Translations under genes and position numbers: made by a program
Shown: piece after piece, positions 10,496-23,992 of the stretch
How the letters are laid out: each line of letters begins with the position of its first letter
Numbering within the stretch: the stretch's first letter is position 1
NCBI GenBank assembly: GCA_030710605.1
Contig: CP092865.1
Coordinates: 144,135,081 to 144,199,080, forward strand
Reading direction: 5' to 3'
Origin: Cordylochernes scorpioides
Lineage: Eukaryota; Arthropoda; Arachnida; Pseudoscorpiones; Chernetidae
Length of the DNA stretch: 64,000 nt
The notes under the pieces: generated by a model
Told to the model about the DNA's origin: nothing
Databases searched by the model: none
Seen by the model: only the letters and a program-made list of their open reading frames with translations

Positions 10496-13400
10496 TCAAC
10501 ATGTCTTGGACTCCATGGAGATGGGGAACAATGAAGTCCCAATACAACAAAGAAGAGGTTCAACATGTCTTGGACTCCATGGAGATGGGGAACAATGAAG
10601 TCCCAATACAACAAAGAAAGGTTCAACATGTCTTGGACTCCATGGAGATGGGGAACAATGAAGTCCCAATACAACAAAGAACAGTTTCAACATGTCTTGG
10701 ACTCCATGGAGATGGGGAACAATGAAGTCCCAATACAACAAAGAGGTTCAACATGTCTTGGACTCCATGGAGATGGGGAACAATGAAGTCCCAATACAAC
10801 AAAGAAGAGGTTCAACATGTCTTGGACTCCATGGAGATGGGGAACAATGAAGTCCCAATACAACAAAGAAAGTTCAACATGTCTTGGACTCCATGGAGAT
10901 GGGGAACAATGAAGTCCCAATACAACAAAGAGAGGTTCAACATGTCTTGGACTCCATGGAGATGGGGAACAATGAAGTCCCAATACACAAAGAACAGTTC
11001 AACATGTCTTGGACTCCATGGAGATGGGGAACAATGAAGTCCCAATACAACAAAGAACAGTTCAACATGTCTTGGACTCCATGGAGATGGGGAACAATGA
11101 AGTCCCAATACAACAAAGAAAGGTTCAACATGTCTTGGACTCCATGGAGATGGGGAACAATGAAGTCCCAATACAACAAAGAAGAGGTTCAACATGTCTT
11201 GGACTCCATGGAGATGGGGAACAAATGAAGTCCCAATACAACAAAGAACAGGTTCAACATGTCTTGGACTCCATGGAGATGGGGAACAATGAAGTCCCAA
11301 TACAACAAAGAAGGTTCAACATGTCTTGGACTCCATGGAGATGGGGAACAATGAAGTCCCAATACCAAAGAAAGGTTCAACATGTCTTGGACTCCATGGA
11401 GATGGGGAACAATGAAGTCCCAATACAACAAAGAAGAGGTTCAACATGTCTTGGACTCCATGGAGATGGGGAACAATGAAGTCCCAATACAACAAAGAAC
11501 AGGTTTCAACATGTCTTGGACTCCATGGAGATGGGGAACAATGAAGTCCCAATACACAAAGAACAGTTTCAACATGTCTTGGACTCCATGGAGATGGGGA
11601 ACAATGAAGTCCCAATACAACAAAGAGAGGTTCAACATGTCTTGGACTCCATGGAGATGGGGAACAATGAAGTCCCAATACACCAAAGAAGAGGTTCAAC
11701 ATGTCTTGGACTCCATGGAGATGGGGAACAATGAAGTCCCAATACCAAAGAAGAGGTTCAACATGTCTTGGACTCCATGGAGATGGGGAACAATGAAGTC
11801 CCAATACAACAAAGAAGAGGTTCAACATGTCTTGAACTCCATGGAGATGGGGAACAATGAAGTCCCAATACAACAAAGAAGAGGTTCAACATGTCTTGGA
11901 CTCCATGGAGATGGGGAACAATGAAGTCCCAATACACCAAAGAACAGGTTCAACATGTCTTGGACTCCATGGAGATGGGGAACAATGAAGTCCCAATACA
12001 ACAAAGAAGAGGTTCAACATGTCTTGAACTCCATGGAGATGGGGAACAATGAAGTCCCAATACCAAAGAAGAGGTTCAACATGTCTTGGACTCCATGGAG
12101 ATGGGAACAATGAAGTCCCAATACAACAAAGAAGAGGTTCAACATGTCTTGAACACCATGGAGATGGGGAACAATGAAGTCCCAATACCAAAGAAGAGGT
12201 TCAACATGTCTTGACACCATGGAGATGGGGAACAATGAAGTCCCAATACACCAAAGAAAGGTTCAACATGTCTTGGACTCCATGGAGATGGGGAACAATG
12301 AAGTCCCAATACAACAAAGAAGAGGTTCAACATGTCTTGGACTCCATGGGATGGGGAACAATGAAGTCCCAATACAACAAAGAAGAGGTTCAACATGTCT
12401 TGGACTCCATGGAGATGGGGAACAATGAAGTCCCAATACAACAAAGAAGAGGTTCAACATGTCTTGGACTCCATGGAGATGGGGAACAATGAAGTCCCAA
12501 TACACCAAAGAACAGGTTCAACATGTCTTGGACTCCATGGGATGGGGAGGAACAATGAAGTCCCAATACAACAAAGAAGAGTTTCAACATGTCTTGGACT
12601 CCATGGAGATGGGGAACAATGAAGTCCCAATACCCAAAGAAGAGTTTCAACATGTCTTGGACTCCATGGAGATGGGGAACAATGAAGTCCCAATACAACA
12701 AAGAAGAGGTTCAACATGTCTTGGAACTCCATGGAGATGGGGAACAATGAAGTCCCAATACAACAAAGAAGAGTTTCAACATGTCTTGGACTCCATGGAG
12801 ATGGGGAACAATGAAGTCCCAATACAACAAAGAAGAGTTCAACATGTCTTGACTCCATGGGATGGGGAACAATGAAGTCCCAATACAACAAAGAAGAGGT
12901 TCAACATGTCTTGGACTCCATGGAGATGGGGAACAATGAAGTCCCAATACAACAAAGAAGAGGTTCAACATGTCTTGGACTCCATGGAGATGGGGAACAT
13001 GAAGTCCCAATACAACAAAGAACAGTTTCAACATGTCTTGGACTCCATGGAGATGGGGAACAATGAAGTCCCAATACACAAAGAGGTTCAAACATGTCTT
13101 GGACTCCATGGAGATGGGGAACAATGAAGTCCCAATACAACAAAGAACAGGTTCAACATGTCTTGGACTCATGGAGATGGGGAACAATGAAGTCCCAATA
13201 CAACAAAGAACAGGTTCCAACATGTCTTGGACTCCATGGAGATGGGGAACAATTGAAGTCCCAATACAACCAAAAAGAGGTTCAACATGTCTTGGACTCC
13301 ATGGAGATGGGGACAAATGAAGTCCCAATACAACAAAGAAAAGGTTCAACATGTCTTGGACTTCCAAGGAGATGGGGAACAATGAAGTCCCCAATACAAC

Positions 13401-16400
13401 AACGAAGAGGTTCAACATGTCTTGGACTCCATGGAGATGGGGAACAATGAAGTCCCAACTGCACCCAAAGAAAGGGTTCAACATGTCTTGGACTCCATGG
13501 AAGATGGGGAACAATGAAGTCCCATACAACAAAGACACTAGGTTCAACATGTCTTGGACTCCATGGAATATGTTTGGGGAATCAATGAAGTCCCAATACA
13601 ACAAAGAAGAGGTTTCAACAGGTCTTGGACTCCATGGGAGATGGGGAACAATGAAAGGCCCAATACAACAAAGAACCAGTTTCAACATGTCTTGGACTCC
13701 ACGGAGATGGGGAAACAATGAAGTCCCAATACAACAAAGAAACAGGTTCAAACATGTCTTGGACTCACGGAGATGGGGAACAATGAAGTCCCAATACACC
13801 CAATGAACAGGTTCAATCATGTCTTGAACACCATGGAGATGGGGAACAATGAAAGTCCCAATACAACAAAGAAGAGGTTCAACATGTCTTGGACTCCATG
13901 GAGTTGGGGAACAATGAAGTCCCAATACAACAAAGAACAGTTTCAACATGTCTGGACTCCATGGAGATGGGGAACAAATGAAGTCCCAATACAACAAAGA
14001 ACAGGTTCAACATGTCTTGGACTCCACGGAGATGGAGGAACAATGAAGTCCCAATACACCGAGAGAACAGAGTTCAACATGTCTTGAACACCATGGAGAT
14101 GGGGAACAATGAAGTCCCATACAACAAAGAAGAGGTTCAACATGTCTTGGACTCCATGGAGATGGGGAACAATGAAGTCCCAATACAACAAAGAAGAGGT
14201 TCAACATGTCTTGGACTCCATGGAGATGGGGAACAATGAAGTCCCAATACACCAAAGAAGAGGTTCAACATGTCTTGGACTCCATGGAGATGGGGAACAA
14301 TGAAGTCCCAATACAACAAGAAGAGGTTCAACATGTCTTGGACTCCATGGAGATGGGGAACAATGAAGTCCCAATACAACAAAGAACAGGTTCAACATGT
14401 CTTGGACTCCATGGAGATGGGGAACAATGAAGTCCCAATACAACAAAGAAGAGGTTCAACATGTCTTGGACTCCATGGAGATGGGGAACAATGAAGTCCC
14501 AATACAACAAAGAACAGTTTCAACATGTCTTGGACTCCCATGGAGATGGGGAACAATGAAGTCCCAATACAACAAAGAAGAGGTTCAACATGTCTTGGAC
14601 TCCATGGAGATGGGGAACAATGAAGTCCCAATACAACAAAGAACAGTTTCAACATGTCTTGGACTCCACGGAGATGGGGAACAATGAAGTCCCAATACAA
14701 CAAAAAGAACAGGTTCAACATGTCTTGGACTCCACGGAGATGGGGAACAATGAAGTCCCAATACACCAAAGAACAGGTTCAACATGTCTTGAACACCCAT
14801 GGAGATGGGGAAACAATGAAGTCCCAACTACACAAAGAAGAGGTTCAACATGTCTGGGACTCCATGGCGATGGGGAACAATGAAGTCCCAATACAACAAA
14901 GAACAGGTTCAACATGTCTTGGGACTCCATGGAGATGGGGAACAATGAAAGTCCCAATACAACAAAGAAGAGGTTACAACATGTCTTGGACTCCATGGAG
15001 ATGGGGAACAATGAAAGTCCCAATACAACAAAGAAGAGTTTCAACATGTCTTGGACTCCATGGAGATGGGGAACAATGAAGTCCCCAATACACCAAAGAA
15101 GAGGTTCAACATGTCTTGGACTCCACGGAGACTGGGGAACAATGAAAGTCCCAATACAACAAAGAACAGGTTCAACATGTCTTGGACTCCATGGAGATGG
15201 GGAACAATGAAGTCCCAATACAACAAAGAACAGGTTCAACATGTCTTGGACCTCCATGAGATGGGAAACAATGAAGTCCCAATACAACAAAGAACAGGTT
15301 CAACATGTCTTGGACTCCATGGAGATGGGGGAACAATGAAGTCCCAATACAACAAAGAACAGGTTCAACATGTCTTGGACTCCATGGAGATGGGGAACAA
15401 TGAAGTCCTAATACAACAAAGAACAGGTTCAACATGTCTTGGACTCCATGGAGATGTGGGAACAATGAAGTCCCCATACAACAAAGAACAGGTTCAACAT
15501 GATCTTGGACTCCATGGAGATGGAGAACAATGAAGTCCCAATACAACAAAGAAGAGGTTCAACATGTCTTGGACTCCATGGAGATGGGGAACAATGACGT
15601 CCCAATACAACAAAGATGAGGTTCAACATGTCTTGGACGCCATGGAGATGGGGAACAATGAAGTCCCAATACAACAAAGAACAGTTTCAACATGTCTTGG
15701 ACTCCATGGAGATGGAGAACAATGAAGTCCCAATACAACAAAGAAGAGGTTCACAGTCTTGGACTCCATGGAGATGGGGAACAATGAAGTCCAAATACAA
15801 CAAAGAACAGTTTCACATGTCTTGGACTCCATGGAGATGGAGAACAATGAAGTCCCAATACAACAAAGAAGAGGTTTAACATGTCTTGGACTCCATGGAG
15901 ATGGGGAACAATGAAGTCCAATACAACAAAGACAACAGTTTCAACATGTCTCTTGACTCCAGGGAGATGGAGAACAATGAAGTCCAATACAACAAAGAAG
16001 AGGTTCAACATGTCTTGGACCTCCATGCGAGATGGGGAACAATGAAGTCCCAATACAACAAAGAACAGTTTCAACATGTCTTGGACTCCATGGAGATGGG
16101 GAACAATGAAGTCCCAATACAACAAAGAAGAGGTTCAACATGTCTTGAACACCATGGAGATGGGGAACAATGAGAGTCCCAATACAACAAAGAACAGTTT
16201 CAACATGTCTTGGACTCCATGGAGATGGGGAACAATGAAGTCCCAATACAACAAAGAAGAGGTTCAACATGTCTTGGACTCCATGGAGATGGGGAACAAT
16301 GAGTCCCAATACAACAAAGAACAGTTTCAACATGTCTTGGACTCCATGGAGATGGGGAACAATGAAGTCCCAATACAACAAAGAACAGGTTCAACATGTC

Positions 16401-16811
16401 TTGGACTCCATGGAGATGGGGAACAATGAAGTCCCAATACAACAAAGAACCAGGTTCAACATGTCTTGGACTCCATGGAGATGGGGAACAATGAAGTCCC
16501 AATACACCAAAGAACAGTTTCAACATGTCTTGGACTCCATGGAGATGGGAACAATGAAGTCCCAATACAACAAAGAAGAGGTTCAACATGTCTTGGACTC
16601 CATGGAGATGGGGAACAATGAAGTCCCCAATACACAAAGAACAGGTTCAACATGTCTTGGACTCCATGGAGATGGGGAACAATGAAGTCCCAATACACCA
16701 AAGAACAGGTTCAACATGTCTTGGACTCCATGGCAGATGGGGAACAATGAATGTCCCAATACACCAAAGAAGAGGTTCAACATGTCTTGGACTCCATGGA
16801 GATGGGGAACA

Positions 16812-17995
16812 ATGAAGTCCCAATACACCAAAGAACAGTTTCAACATGTCTTGGACTCCATGGAGATGGGGAACAATGAAGTCCCACTACAACAAAGGAG
16901 AGGTTCAAACATGTCTTGGACTCCATGGAGATGGGGAACAATGAAGTCCCATACACCCAAGAACAGTTTCAAACATGTCTTGGACTCCATGGAGATGGGG
17001 AACCAATGAAGTCCCAATTACAACAAAGGAGAGGTCTACATGTCTTGGACTCCATGGAGATGGGGAACAATGAAAGTCCAATACAACAAAGAACAGGTTC
17101 AACATGTCTTGACTCCATGGAGTGGGGAACAATGAGAAGTCCCAATACACCAAAGAACAGTTTCACCATGTCTTGGACTCCATGGAGATGGGGAACAATG
17201 AAGTCCCAATACAACAAAGGAGAGGTTTCAACATGTCTTGGACTCCATGGAGATGGGGAACAATGAAGTCCCAATACACAAAGAACAGTTTCAACATGTC
17301 TTGGACTCCATGGAGATGGGGAACAATGAAGTCCCAATACAACAAAGAAAGAGGTTCAAACATGTCTTGGACTCCCATGGAGATGGGGAACAATGAAGTC
17401 CCAATACACCAAAGAACAGTTTCAACATGTCTTGGACTCCATGGAGATGGGGAACAATGAAGTCCCAATACAACAAAGGAGAGGTTCAACATGTCTTGGA
17501 GACTCCATGGAGTGGGGAACAATGAAGTCCCAATACACCAAAGAACAGTTTCAACATGTCTTGGACTCCATGGAGATGGGAACAATGAAGTCCCAATAAA
17601 CAAAGGAGAGGTTCAACATGTCTTGGACTCCATGGAGATGGGGAACAATGAAGTCCCAATACACCAAAGAACAGTTTCAACATGTCTTGGACTCCATGGA
17701 GATGGGGAACAATGAAGTCCCAATACAACAAAGAAGAGGTTCAACATGTCTTGGACTCCATGGAGTGGGGAACAATGAAGTCCCAATACAACAAAGAACA
17801 GTTTCAACATGTCTTGGACTCCATGGAGATGGGGAACAATGAAGTCCCAATACACCAAAGAACAGTTTCAACATGTCTTGGACTCCATGGAGATGGGGAA
17901 CAATGAAGTCCCAATACAACAAAGGAGAGGTTCAACATGTCTTGGACTCCATGGAGATGGGGAACAATGAAGTCCCAATACACCAAAGAAGAGGT
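16812..17995. repeat. Dimeric (128-bp) higher-order stretch in array 1
   Basis: Units ending CACCAAAGAACAGTTTC alternate with units ending CAACAAAGGAGAGGTTC for most of this interval, with a few lapses (17,078, 17,786 and 17,978). Such alternation arises when pairs of units are amplified together by unequal exchange. Confidence 0.7.
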
Positions 17996-20900
17996 TCAAC
18001 ATGTCTTGGACTCCATGGAGATGGGGAACAATGAAGTCCCAATACAACAAAGAACAGTTTCAAACATGTCTTGGACTCCATGGAGATGGGCGAACAATGA
18101 AGTCCCAATACACCAAAGAACAGTTTCAACATGTCTTGGACTCCATGGAGATGGGGGAACAATGAAGTCCCATTACAACAAAGAAGAGGTTCAACATGTC
18201 TTGAACACATGGAGATGGGGAACAATGAAGTCCCAATACAACAAAGAAGAGGTTCAACATGTCTTGGACTCCATGGAGATGGGGAACAATGAAGTCCCAA
18301 TACAACCAAAGAACAGGTTCAACATGTCTTGGACTCCATGGAGATGGGGAACAATGAAGTCCCAATACAACAAAGAAGAGGTTCAACAAGTCTTGAACAC
18401 CATGGAGATGGGGAACAATGAAGTCCCAATGCACCAAAGAAGAGGTTCAACATGTCTTGGACTCCATGGAGATGGAGAACAATGAAGTCCCCAATACAAC
18501 AAAGAAAGAGGTTAACATGTCTTGAACACCATGGAGGATGGGGAACAATGAAGTCCCAATGCACCAAAGAAGAGGTTCAACATGTCTTGAACACCATGGA
18601 GATGGGGAACAATGAAGTCCCAATACACCAAAGAACAGGTTCAACATGTCTTGAACACCATGGAGATGGGGAACAATGAAGTCCCAATACAACAAAGAAC
18701 AGGTTCAACATGTCTTGGACTCCATGGGGATGGGGAACAATGAAGTCCCCTTACAACAAAGAAGAGGTTCAACATGTCTTGAACACCATGGAGATGGGGA
18801 ACAATGAAGTCCGCAATACACCCAAAGAACAGGTTCAACATGTCTTGGACTCCCTGGGGATGGGGAACAATGAAGTCCCAATACAACAAGAACAGTTTCA
18901 ACATGTCTTGGACTCCATGGAGATGGGGAACAATGAAGTCCCAATACACCAAAGAACAGTTTCAACATGTCTTGGACTCCATGGAGATGGGGAACAATGA
19001 AGTCCCCAATACAACAAAGAAGAGGTTCAACATGTCTTGAACTCCATGGAGATGGGGAACAATGAAGTCCCAATACAACAAAGAACAGTTTCAACATGTT
19101 TTGGACTCCATGGAGATGGGGAACAATGAAGTCCCAATACAACAAAGAAGAGGTTCAACATGTCCTTGAACTCCATGGAGATGGGGACCAATGAAGTCCC
19201 AATACAACAAAGAAGAGGTTCATCATGTCTTGGACTCCACGGAGATGGGGAACAATGAAGTCCCAATACACCAAAGAAGAGGTTCAACTTGTCTTGGACT
19301 CCACGGAGATGGGGAACAATGAAGTCCCCAATACAACAAAGAAGAGGTTCAACATGTCTTGGACTCCACGGAGATGGGGAACAATGAAGTCCCAATACAC
19401 CAAAGAAGAGGTTCAACATGTCTTGGACTCCATGGAGATGGTGAACAATGAAGTCCCAATGCACCAAAGAAGAGGTTCAACATGTCTTGGACTCATGGAG
19501 ATGGGGAACAATGAAGTCCCAATGCACCAAAGAAGAGGTTCACATGTCTTGGACTCCATGGAGATGGGGAACAATGAAGTCCCAATACACCAAAGAACAG
19601 TTTCAACATGTCTTGGACTCCATGGAGATGGGGGAACAATGAAGTCCCAATGCACCAAAGAAGAGTTCAACATGTCTTGGACTCCATGGAGATGGGGAAC
19701 AATGAAGTTCCCAATACAACAAAGAACTGTTTCAACATGTCTTGGACTCCATGGAGATGGGGAACAATGAAGTCCCAATACAACAAAGAACAGTTTCAAC
19801 ATGTCTTGGACTCCATGGAGATGGGGAACCAATGAAGTCCCAATACAACAAAGAAGAGGTTTCAACATGTCTTGGACTCCATGGAGATGGGAACAATGAA
19901 GTCCCAATACAACAAAGAACAGTTATCAACATGTCATGGACTCCATGGAGATGGGGAACAAATAAGTCCCAATACAACAAAGAAGAGGTTCAACATGTCT
20001 TGGACTCCATGGAGATGGGGAACAATGAAGTCCCAATACAACAAAGAACAGTTTTCAAACATGTCTTGGACTCCATGGAGATAGGACAATGAAGTCCCAA
20101 TGCACCAAAGAAGAGGTTCAACATGTCTTGGACTCCATGGAGATGGGGAACAATGAAGTCCAATACAACAAAGAAGAGGTTCAACATGTCTTGGACTTCA
20201 TGGAGATGGGGGAACAATGAAGTCCCAATACAACAAAGAACAGTTTCAACATGTCTTGGGACTCCATGGAGATTGGGGAACAATGATAGTCCCAATACAA
20301 CAAAGAAGAGGTTCAACATGTCTTGGACTCCATGGAGATGGGGAACAATGAAGTCCCAATACAACAAAGAACAGGTTCAACATGTCTTGGACTCCATGGA
20401 GATGGGGAACAATGAAGTCCCAATACAACAAAGAACAGGTTCAACATGTCCTTGGACTCCATGTAGATGGGGAACAATGAAGTCCCAATACACCAAAGAA
20501 CAGTTTCAACATGTCTTGGACTCCATGGAGATGGGGAACAATGAAGTCCCAATACACCAAAGAACAGTTTCAAACATGTCTTGGACTCCATGGAGATGGG
20601 GAACAATGAAGTCCACATACAACAAAGAACAGGTTCAACATGTCTTGGACTCCATGGAGATGGGGAACAATGAAGTCCCAATACACCAAAGAAGAGGTTC
20701 AACATGTCTTGGACTCCATGGAGATGGGGAACAATGAAGTCCCAATACAACAAAGAAGAGGTTCAACATGTCTTGGACTCCATGGAGATGGGGAACAATG
20801 AAGTCCCAATACAACAAAGAACAGGTTCAACATGTCTTGAACTCCATGGAGATGGGGATCAATGAAGTCCCAATACACCAAAGAACCCTTGTGTTTAAAG

Positions 20901-21094
20901 GAAGGAACACTCAAGACTTCAAGTAAATAAGTTTATTCTGCTAAAAGATATTTGCTAAAGGGAAGATAAATTAGGTAGATAAAGCTATATTTATGTAAGG
21001 GTTTTAGGTTTCAATGGTGCAGAAATACAACTGACCTGTCAGCATAATTTCAGACTCATCCTTTTCAGGAATGTCAACTTATTCAACATCTTTT

Positions 21095-21590
21095 ACAACC
21101 ACTCAGTGGAGCAGTGATATACACCTCAATTTCTAACTCCCGGGATTGAACCCTGAATTAGGGACTTTTTTCTGAAGAAAATAATTGCTCTAATGGCCTC
21201 CCAATTCTTGTAAAATTCCAACCCCACGAGTGCACTCATAACAAAACTTAAGGAAGTTGTAACTTTCAGTATATTTATCAAGATTCAGACAATAATTATC
21301 AAAGATATTCGATACACAGTGACCTTTATTGAAAACACAAGACAACCAAGTGTGTACAAAATTGCCTCTGTCTTTATAATAAAAAGATAACAGGCAACAT
21401 CAAAGATTTTACACTTCCTTAAGTTTTGTCCACGAGTGTAAGTGCATTTAACATATAGGGCTCTGGCATTTTGTAAGTGAAAAAAGTTTAAGTGCTTTTT
21501 GAATGCGTAGACATCTGATACACTTGCAGTCAAAGTAGTCATTAGCTACTTCCCCCACCTTGATTATTATGGCCTGTACACCATAGCAAC
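21095..21590 (+). mobile_element. Old tRNA-type SINE split by a MITE
   Basis: The left part carries a decayed tRNA-like head (GGATTGAACCCTGAATTAGG) and TTCTTGTAAAATTCCAACCC. The right part continues with the SINE body, GGGCTCTGGCATTTTGTAAG through TGGCCTGTACACC. The two parts are separated by the element at 21,231-21,440. Divergence from the other SINE copies is clearly higher, so this is an older insertion. Confidence 0.75.
21231..21440. mobile_element. Tc1/mariner-like MITE nested in a SINE
   Basis: Inverted ends CACTCATAACAAAACTTAAG and CTTAAGTTTTGTCCACGAGTG bound about 208 bp without coding capacity. Related copies are at 44,254-44,461 and 48,696-48,961. The internal phrase about GTGACCTTTATTGAA is shared in reverse orientation with those copies. 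Confidence 0.8.
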
Positions 21591-21749
21591 AATGTTACCG
21601 AGACATTACACATAATTTATTCATTTGAATGTGATTGTTTTACCTTATGCTTCCACATCTCCAATCCAAATTGTACCATATGGAATGTGAAAGTTAGGAA
21701 GAGATTTGGATAGATGATAGAAACTATTAAAAAAACTAATAAGAAAAAT

Positions 21750-22006
21750 ACAAGAAAATAAGACCTAATCAAAATAATTTATTAGTGTGTGACGTTTCTG
21801 CAACAGCATTGTTACCATCATCAGACAATAGAATAAATGGTGTAAAATAAAGGATATATATAAAATGTAAACATTTACATTCATTTATTCTTTTGTCTGG
21901 TGATTGGTAACAATGTTGTTGCCGAAACGTCACACACTAATAAATTATTTGGATTAGGTCTTATTTCTTGTATCTATAATCTATAATCCAAAATTGTGCT
22001 TTATCA
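21750..22006. mobile_element. Palindromic element, variant subfamily
   Basis: The left arm ACAAGAAAATAAGACCTAAT and the mirrored right arm ATTAGGTCTTATTTCTTGTA enclose a loop of about 70 bp with AAATAAAGGATATATATAAA. The one-sided tail ATAATCCAAAATTGTGCTTT, then ATCA, follows on the right as in the other copies. Confidence 0.85.
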
Positions 22007-22223
22007 TAACTGAGGTGAGTTAGAAGTAGCGGTGTGGAGCCGACTGGAGAAACAAAAGGAAGACAGAATGTAGAGGGATTGTGTAAATTACAGCTATTAC
22101 TGCTGTCATTCCCCTCCCTCCATCTTTGTACTATGACGGCTCACCCGTGACATCTTCTTTTGTTTTATTAGCAATGTTGGATTTGTTATACTCAAATAGG
22201 GCAATAATGTCCTGTATTACATG

Positions 22224-22410
22224 TACAGTAGAACTACCTCCCTGTAAAGGACACCTAATTGCAGAGCCAAAGTGTTCTTTAGGGAGAGGTGTCCTCTTAC
22301 CGGAGAATTACTAAATAGTAAAAATGGTAGTTTTGCAAATGAAAAACTGTCCTTTGTAGAGAGGTGTCCTCTAGCACAAGTACCCTTTCATGGAGTTTGT
22401 TCTACTGCAT
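22224..22410. mobile_element. CAGTAGAAC MITE
   Basis: TACAGTAGAACTACCTCCCT at the left and GTTTGTTCTACTG at the right frame about 187 bp with inner words AAAGGACACCTAATTGCAGA and GAGAGGTGTCCTCTAG. Several other copies occur in the window. TA at the ends fits a mariner-type target. Confidence 0.85.
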
Positions 22411-22677
22411 ATGAACATTTTATCCAACAAAAAACTTTTGCACAGTGGTTACCAAGGCATCCATGTTATTATTACAGCCAATTATGACCATATAATTCTA
22501 AATGTAATAGTTATACAGTTAAACCTCGCTATATAACACATGAAGACTATGGTTGTTATAACACCATTGTCTTTGTTATAACAAAGGTTAAAACAATTGA
22601 AACTTACAACTTGGGACATTAAAATGCTATAACCAAGTTGCTGTTATAAAGAAGTATCATTCTTTTACAAGGTAATA

Positions 22678-22727
22678 AGACCAAATCCAAATAAATTATT
22701 GGTTTGTGACATTTCGGTAACAGCATT
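22678..22727. mobile_element. Left arm of palindromic element, cut by gap
   Basis: CAAGGTAATAAGACCAAATC to TTCGGTAACAGCATT is the left arm of the family; the expected loop and right arm are lost in the gap. Palindromes of this type are a plausible cause of assembly failure here. Confidence 0.85.
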
Positions 22728-22827
22728 NNNNNNNNNNNNNNNNNNNNNNNNNNNNNNNNNNNNNNNNNNNNNNNNNNNNNNNNNNNNNNNNNNNNNNNNN
22801 NNNNNNNNNNNNNNNNNNNNNNNNNNN
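22728..22827. other. Assembly gap, 100 N
   Basis: Exactly 100 N, the usual placeholder for a scaffold join of unknown size. The sequence on the two sides does not continue visibly. Confidence 0.98.
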
Positions 22828-22974
22828 CATTAGGTTCCATTGTCTCAGCTTTTCTATTATAGTCCTGGGGTTTTCCCAGAGGTCTTTTTTGGAGGATTTG
22901 ATACAATAGATGCAAGGCAATAACGTACTATCTATATACAGAAAATGAAAACATTAAGACGTGAATATTTCTTC

Positions 22975-23402
22975 TACGCATCAATCAAACTTCCACTGTC
23001 CTTACTGCGATGAAAAAATATTGGGAGGGTTCGGTTCATCAATGGTAAACTCTCCCAGCGGTTTCACCAATTTAATCTACCAGATCGCTTCTTTAGAGCT
23101 CTAATACTGTATTGAATCATTCTATTTATATATGCAACACTGAAGGGTGGAATCTCAGAAATGTATGTAATTCTACTGTCCTAAAAGCTTATGTTCATAA
23201 TTTGTTTGAATATAATTTCTGAGATTCCATCCTTCACACAGTGAAGCGTATATAAGCAGAATGATCCAATACAGTATTAGAGCTCTAAAGAAACGGTATG
23301 GCAGATTAAATTAGCGAAACTGCTGGGAGGGTTCACCACTGATGAGCCAAGCCCTCCCAATATTTTTCATTGCAGTAAGGACAGTAGAAGTTTGATTGAG
23401 GT
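22975..23402. mobile_element. Long foldback element, about 185-bp arms
   Basis: The left arm (TCAATCAAACTTCCACTGTC, AAATATTGGGAGGGTTC, AGAGCTCTAATACTGTATT) is mirrored by the right arm (AATACAGTATTAGAGCTCT, CCCTCCCAATATTTTTCATT, AAGTTTGATTGA). The centre lies near 23,190. Half of this element is nested in the MITE at 3354-3703 and in its copy B twin. Confidence 0.85.
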
Positions 23403-23992
23403 ATAAAAGATACCTGGATCTGCTCACTCTGTGAATTAAGTTGCAGGATAATCAGTAATGTACACTTTATATAACACGGGGAACACGCATTATCAATATG
23501 GGTGGAATTTTTGTTGCCGAGAAGAAAAAAAAAATTGTATGGTCTAAATAATAATCTTTAATTATTTCAAAAAGTTTCATTAAATATGCACACTGAAAAT
23601 GTGAACTATATATTTCAGCTATTGACACACACACACATTGAAACAATTAGATTTTGAATAAAAAATTAAAGTAGCGGGGGAAACACGTTCATCAATATTG
23701 ATTAAGGAGATTAAAAATTTAGTGAAAAATGAAAATTTTCTAATCAGTTTCTTCATTTTAAATCACATTTTATTAATTAATTACTTAGTTAATTTTTGTG
23801 ATAAATTTTAAATTATAGTCAAATTTATTTTAGTCTAATTATTTCTAAATTTAGAAACATCAGGATAAAGAGCTAATTTTATTGTTACGTCGTACCCTGA
23901 CGCTGTTCTTTGTCTAATCAGGATGCCACAAAGATACACATGTGAGTTCGAAGGGATTGCAGAAAAAGTTAATAGATTTATTGTACGTGGCA
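23403..23992. other. AT-rich stretch, nothing identified
   Basis: There is a short CA run near 23,628 and otherwise low-complexity AT sequence. I see no gene or recognisable element. Confidence 0.5.

Larger units (their letters stand above)
4988..20886. repeat. Tandem array 1, 64-bp unit, about 248 copies
   Basis: The unit reads AGGTTCAACATGTCTTGGAC, TCCATGGAGATGGGGAACAA, TGAAGTCCCAATACAACAAA, GAAC or GAAG. Because 64 is not a multiple of 3 the frame rotates, and a stop recurs every three units (192 bp), so long frames appear only where one-base deletions remove stops. Common variants are CACCAAAG for CAACAAAG, GAACAGTTTC, AAGGAGAGG, CTTGAACACC and CTCCACGG, each clustered in parts of the array. 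One-base indels are dense at 5.0-7.6 kb and 12.5-20.9 kb and rarer in between. Confidence 0.97.

Noticed and set aside
12711-13997. A 428-codon minus-strand frame, the longest in the window
   Set aside because: It lies entirely within the 64-bp array and merely translates the repeat. It is open only because one-base indels remove the stop that otherwise recurs every 192 bp. The many other 60-200 codon frames in both arrays are rejected for the same reason.
4988-20886. CRISPR-like array
   Set aside because: Units abut directly with no unique spacers, the unit is 64 bp, and the surroundings are eukaryotic with SINEs and introns.
22619-22920. Open frames crossing the 22,728-22,827 gap
   Set aside because: They are translated through N. 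The right-hand part (KSSKKDLWENPRTIIEKLRQ) looks somewhat protein-like but is too short and cut by the gap.
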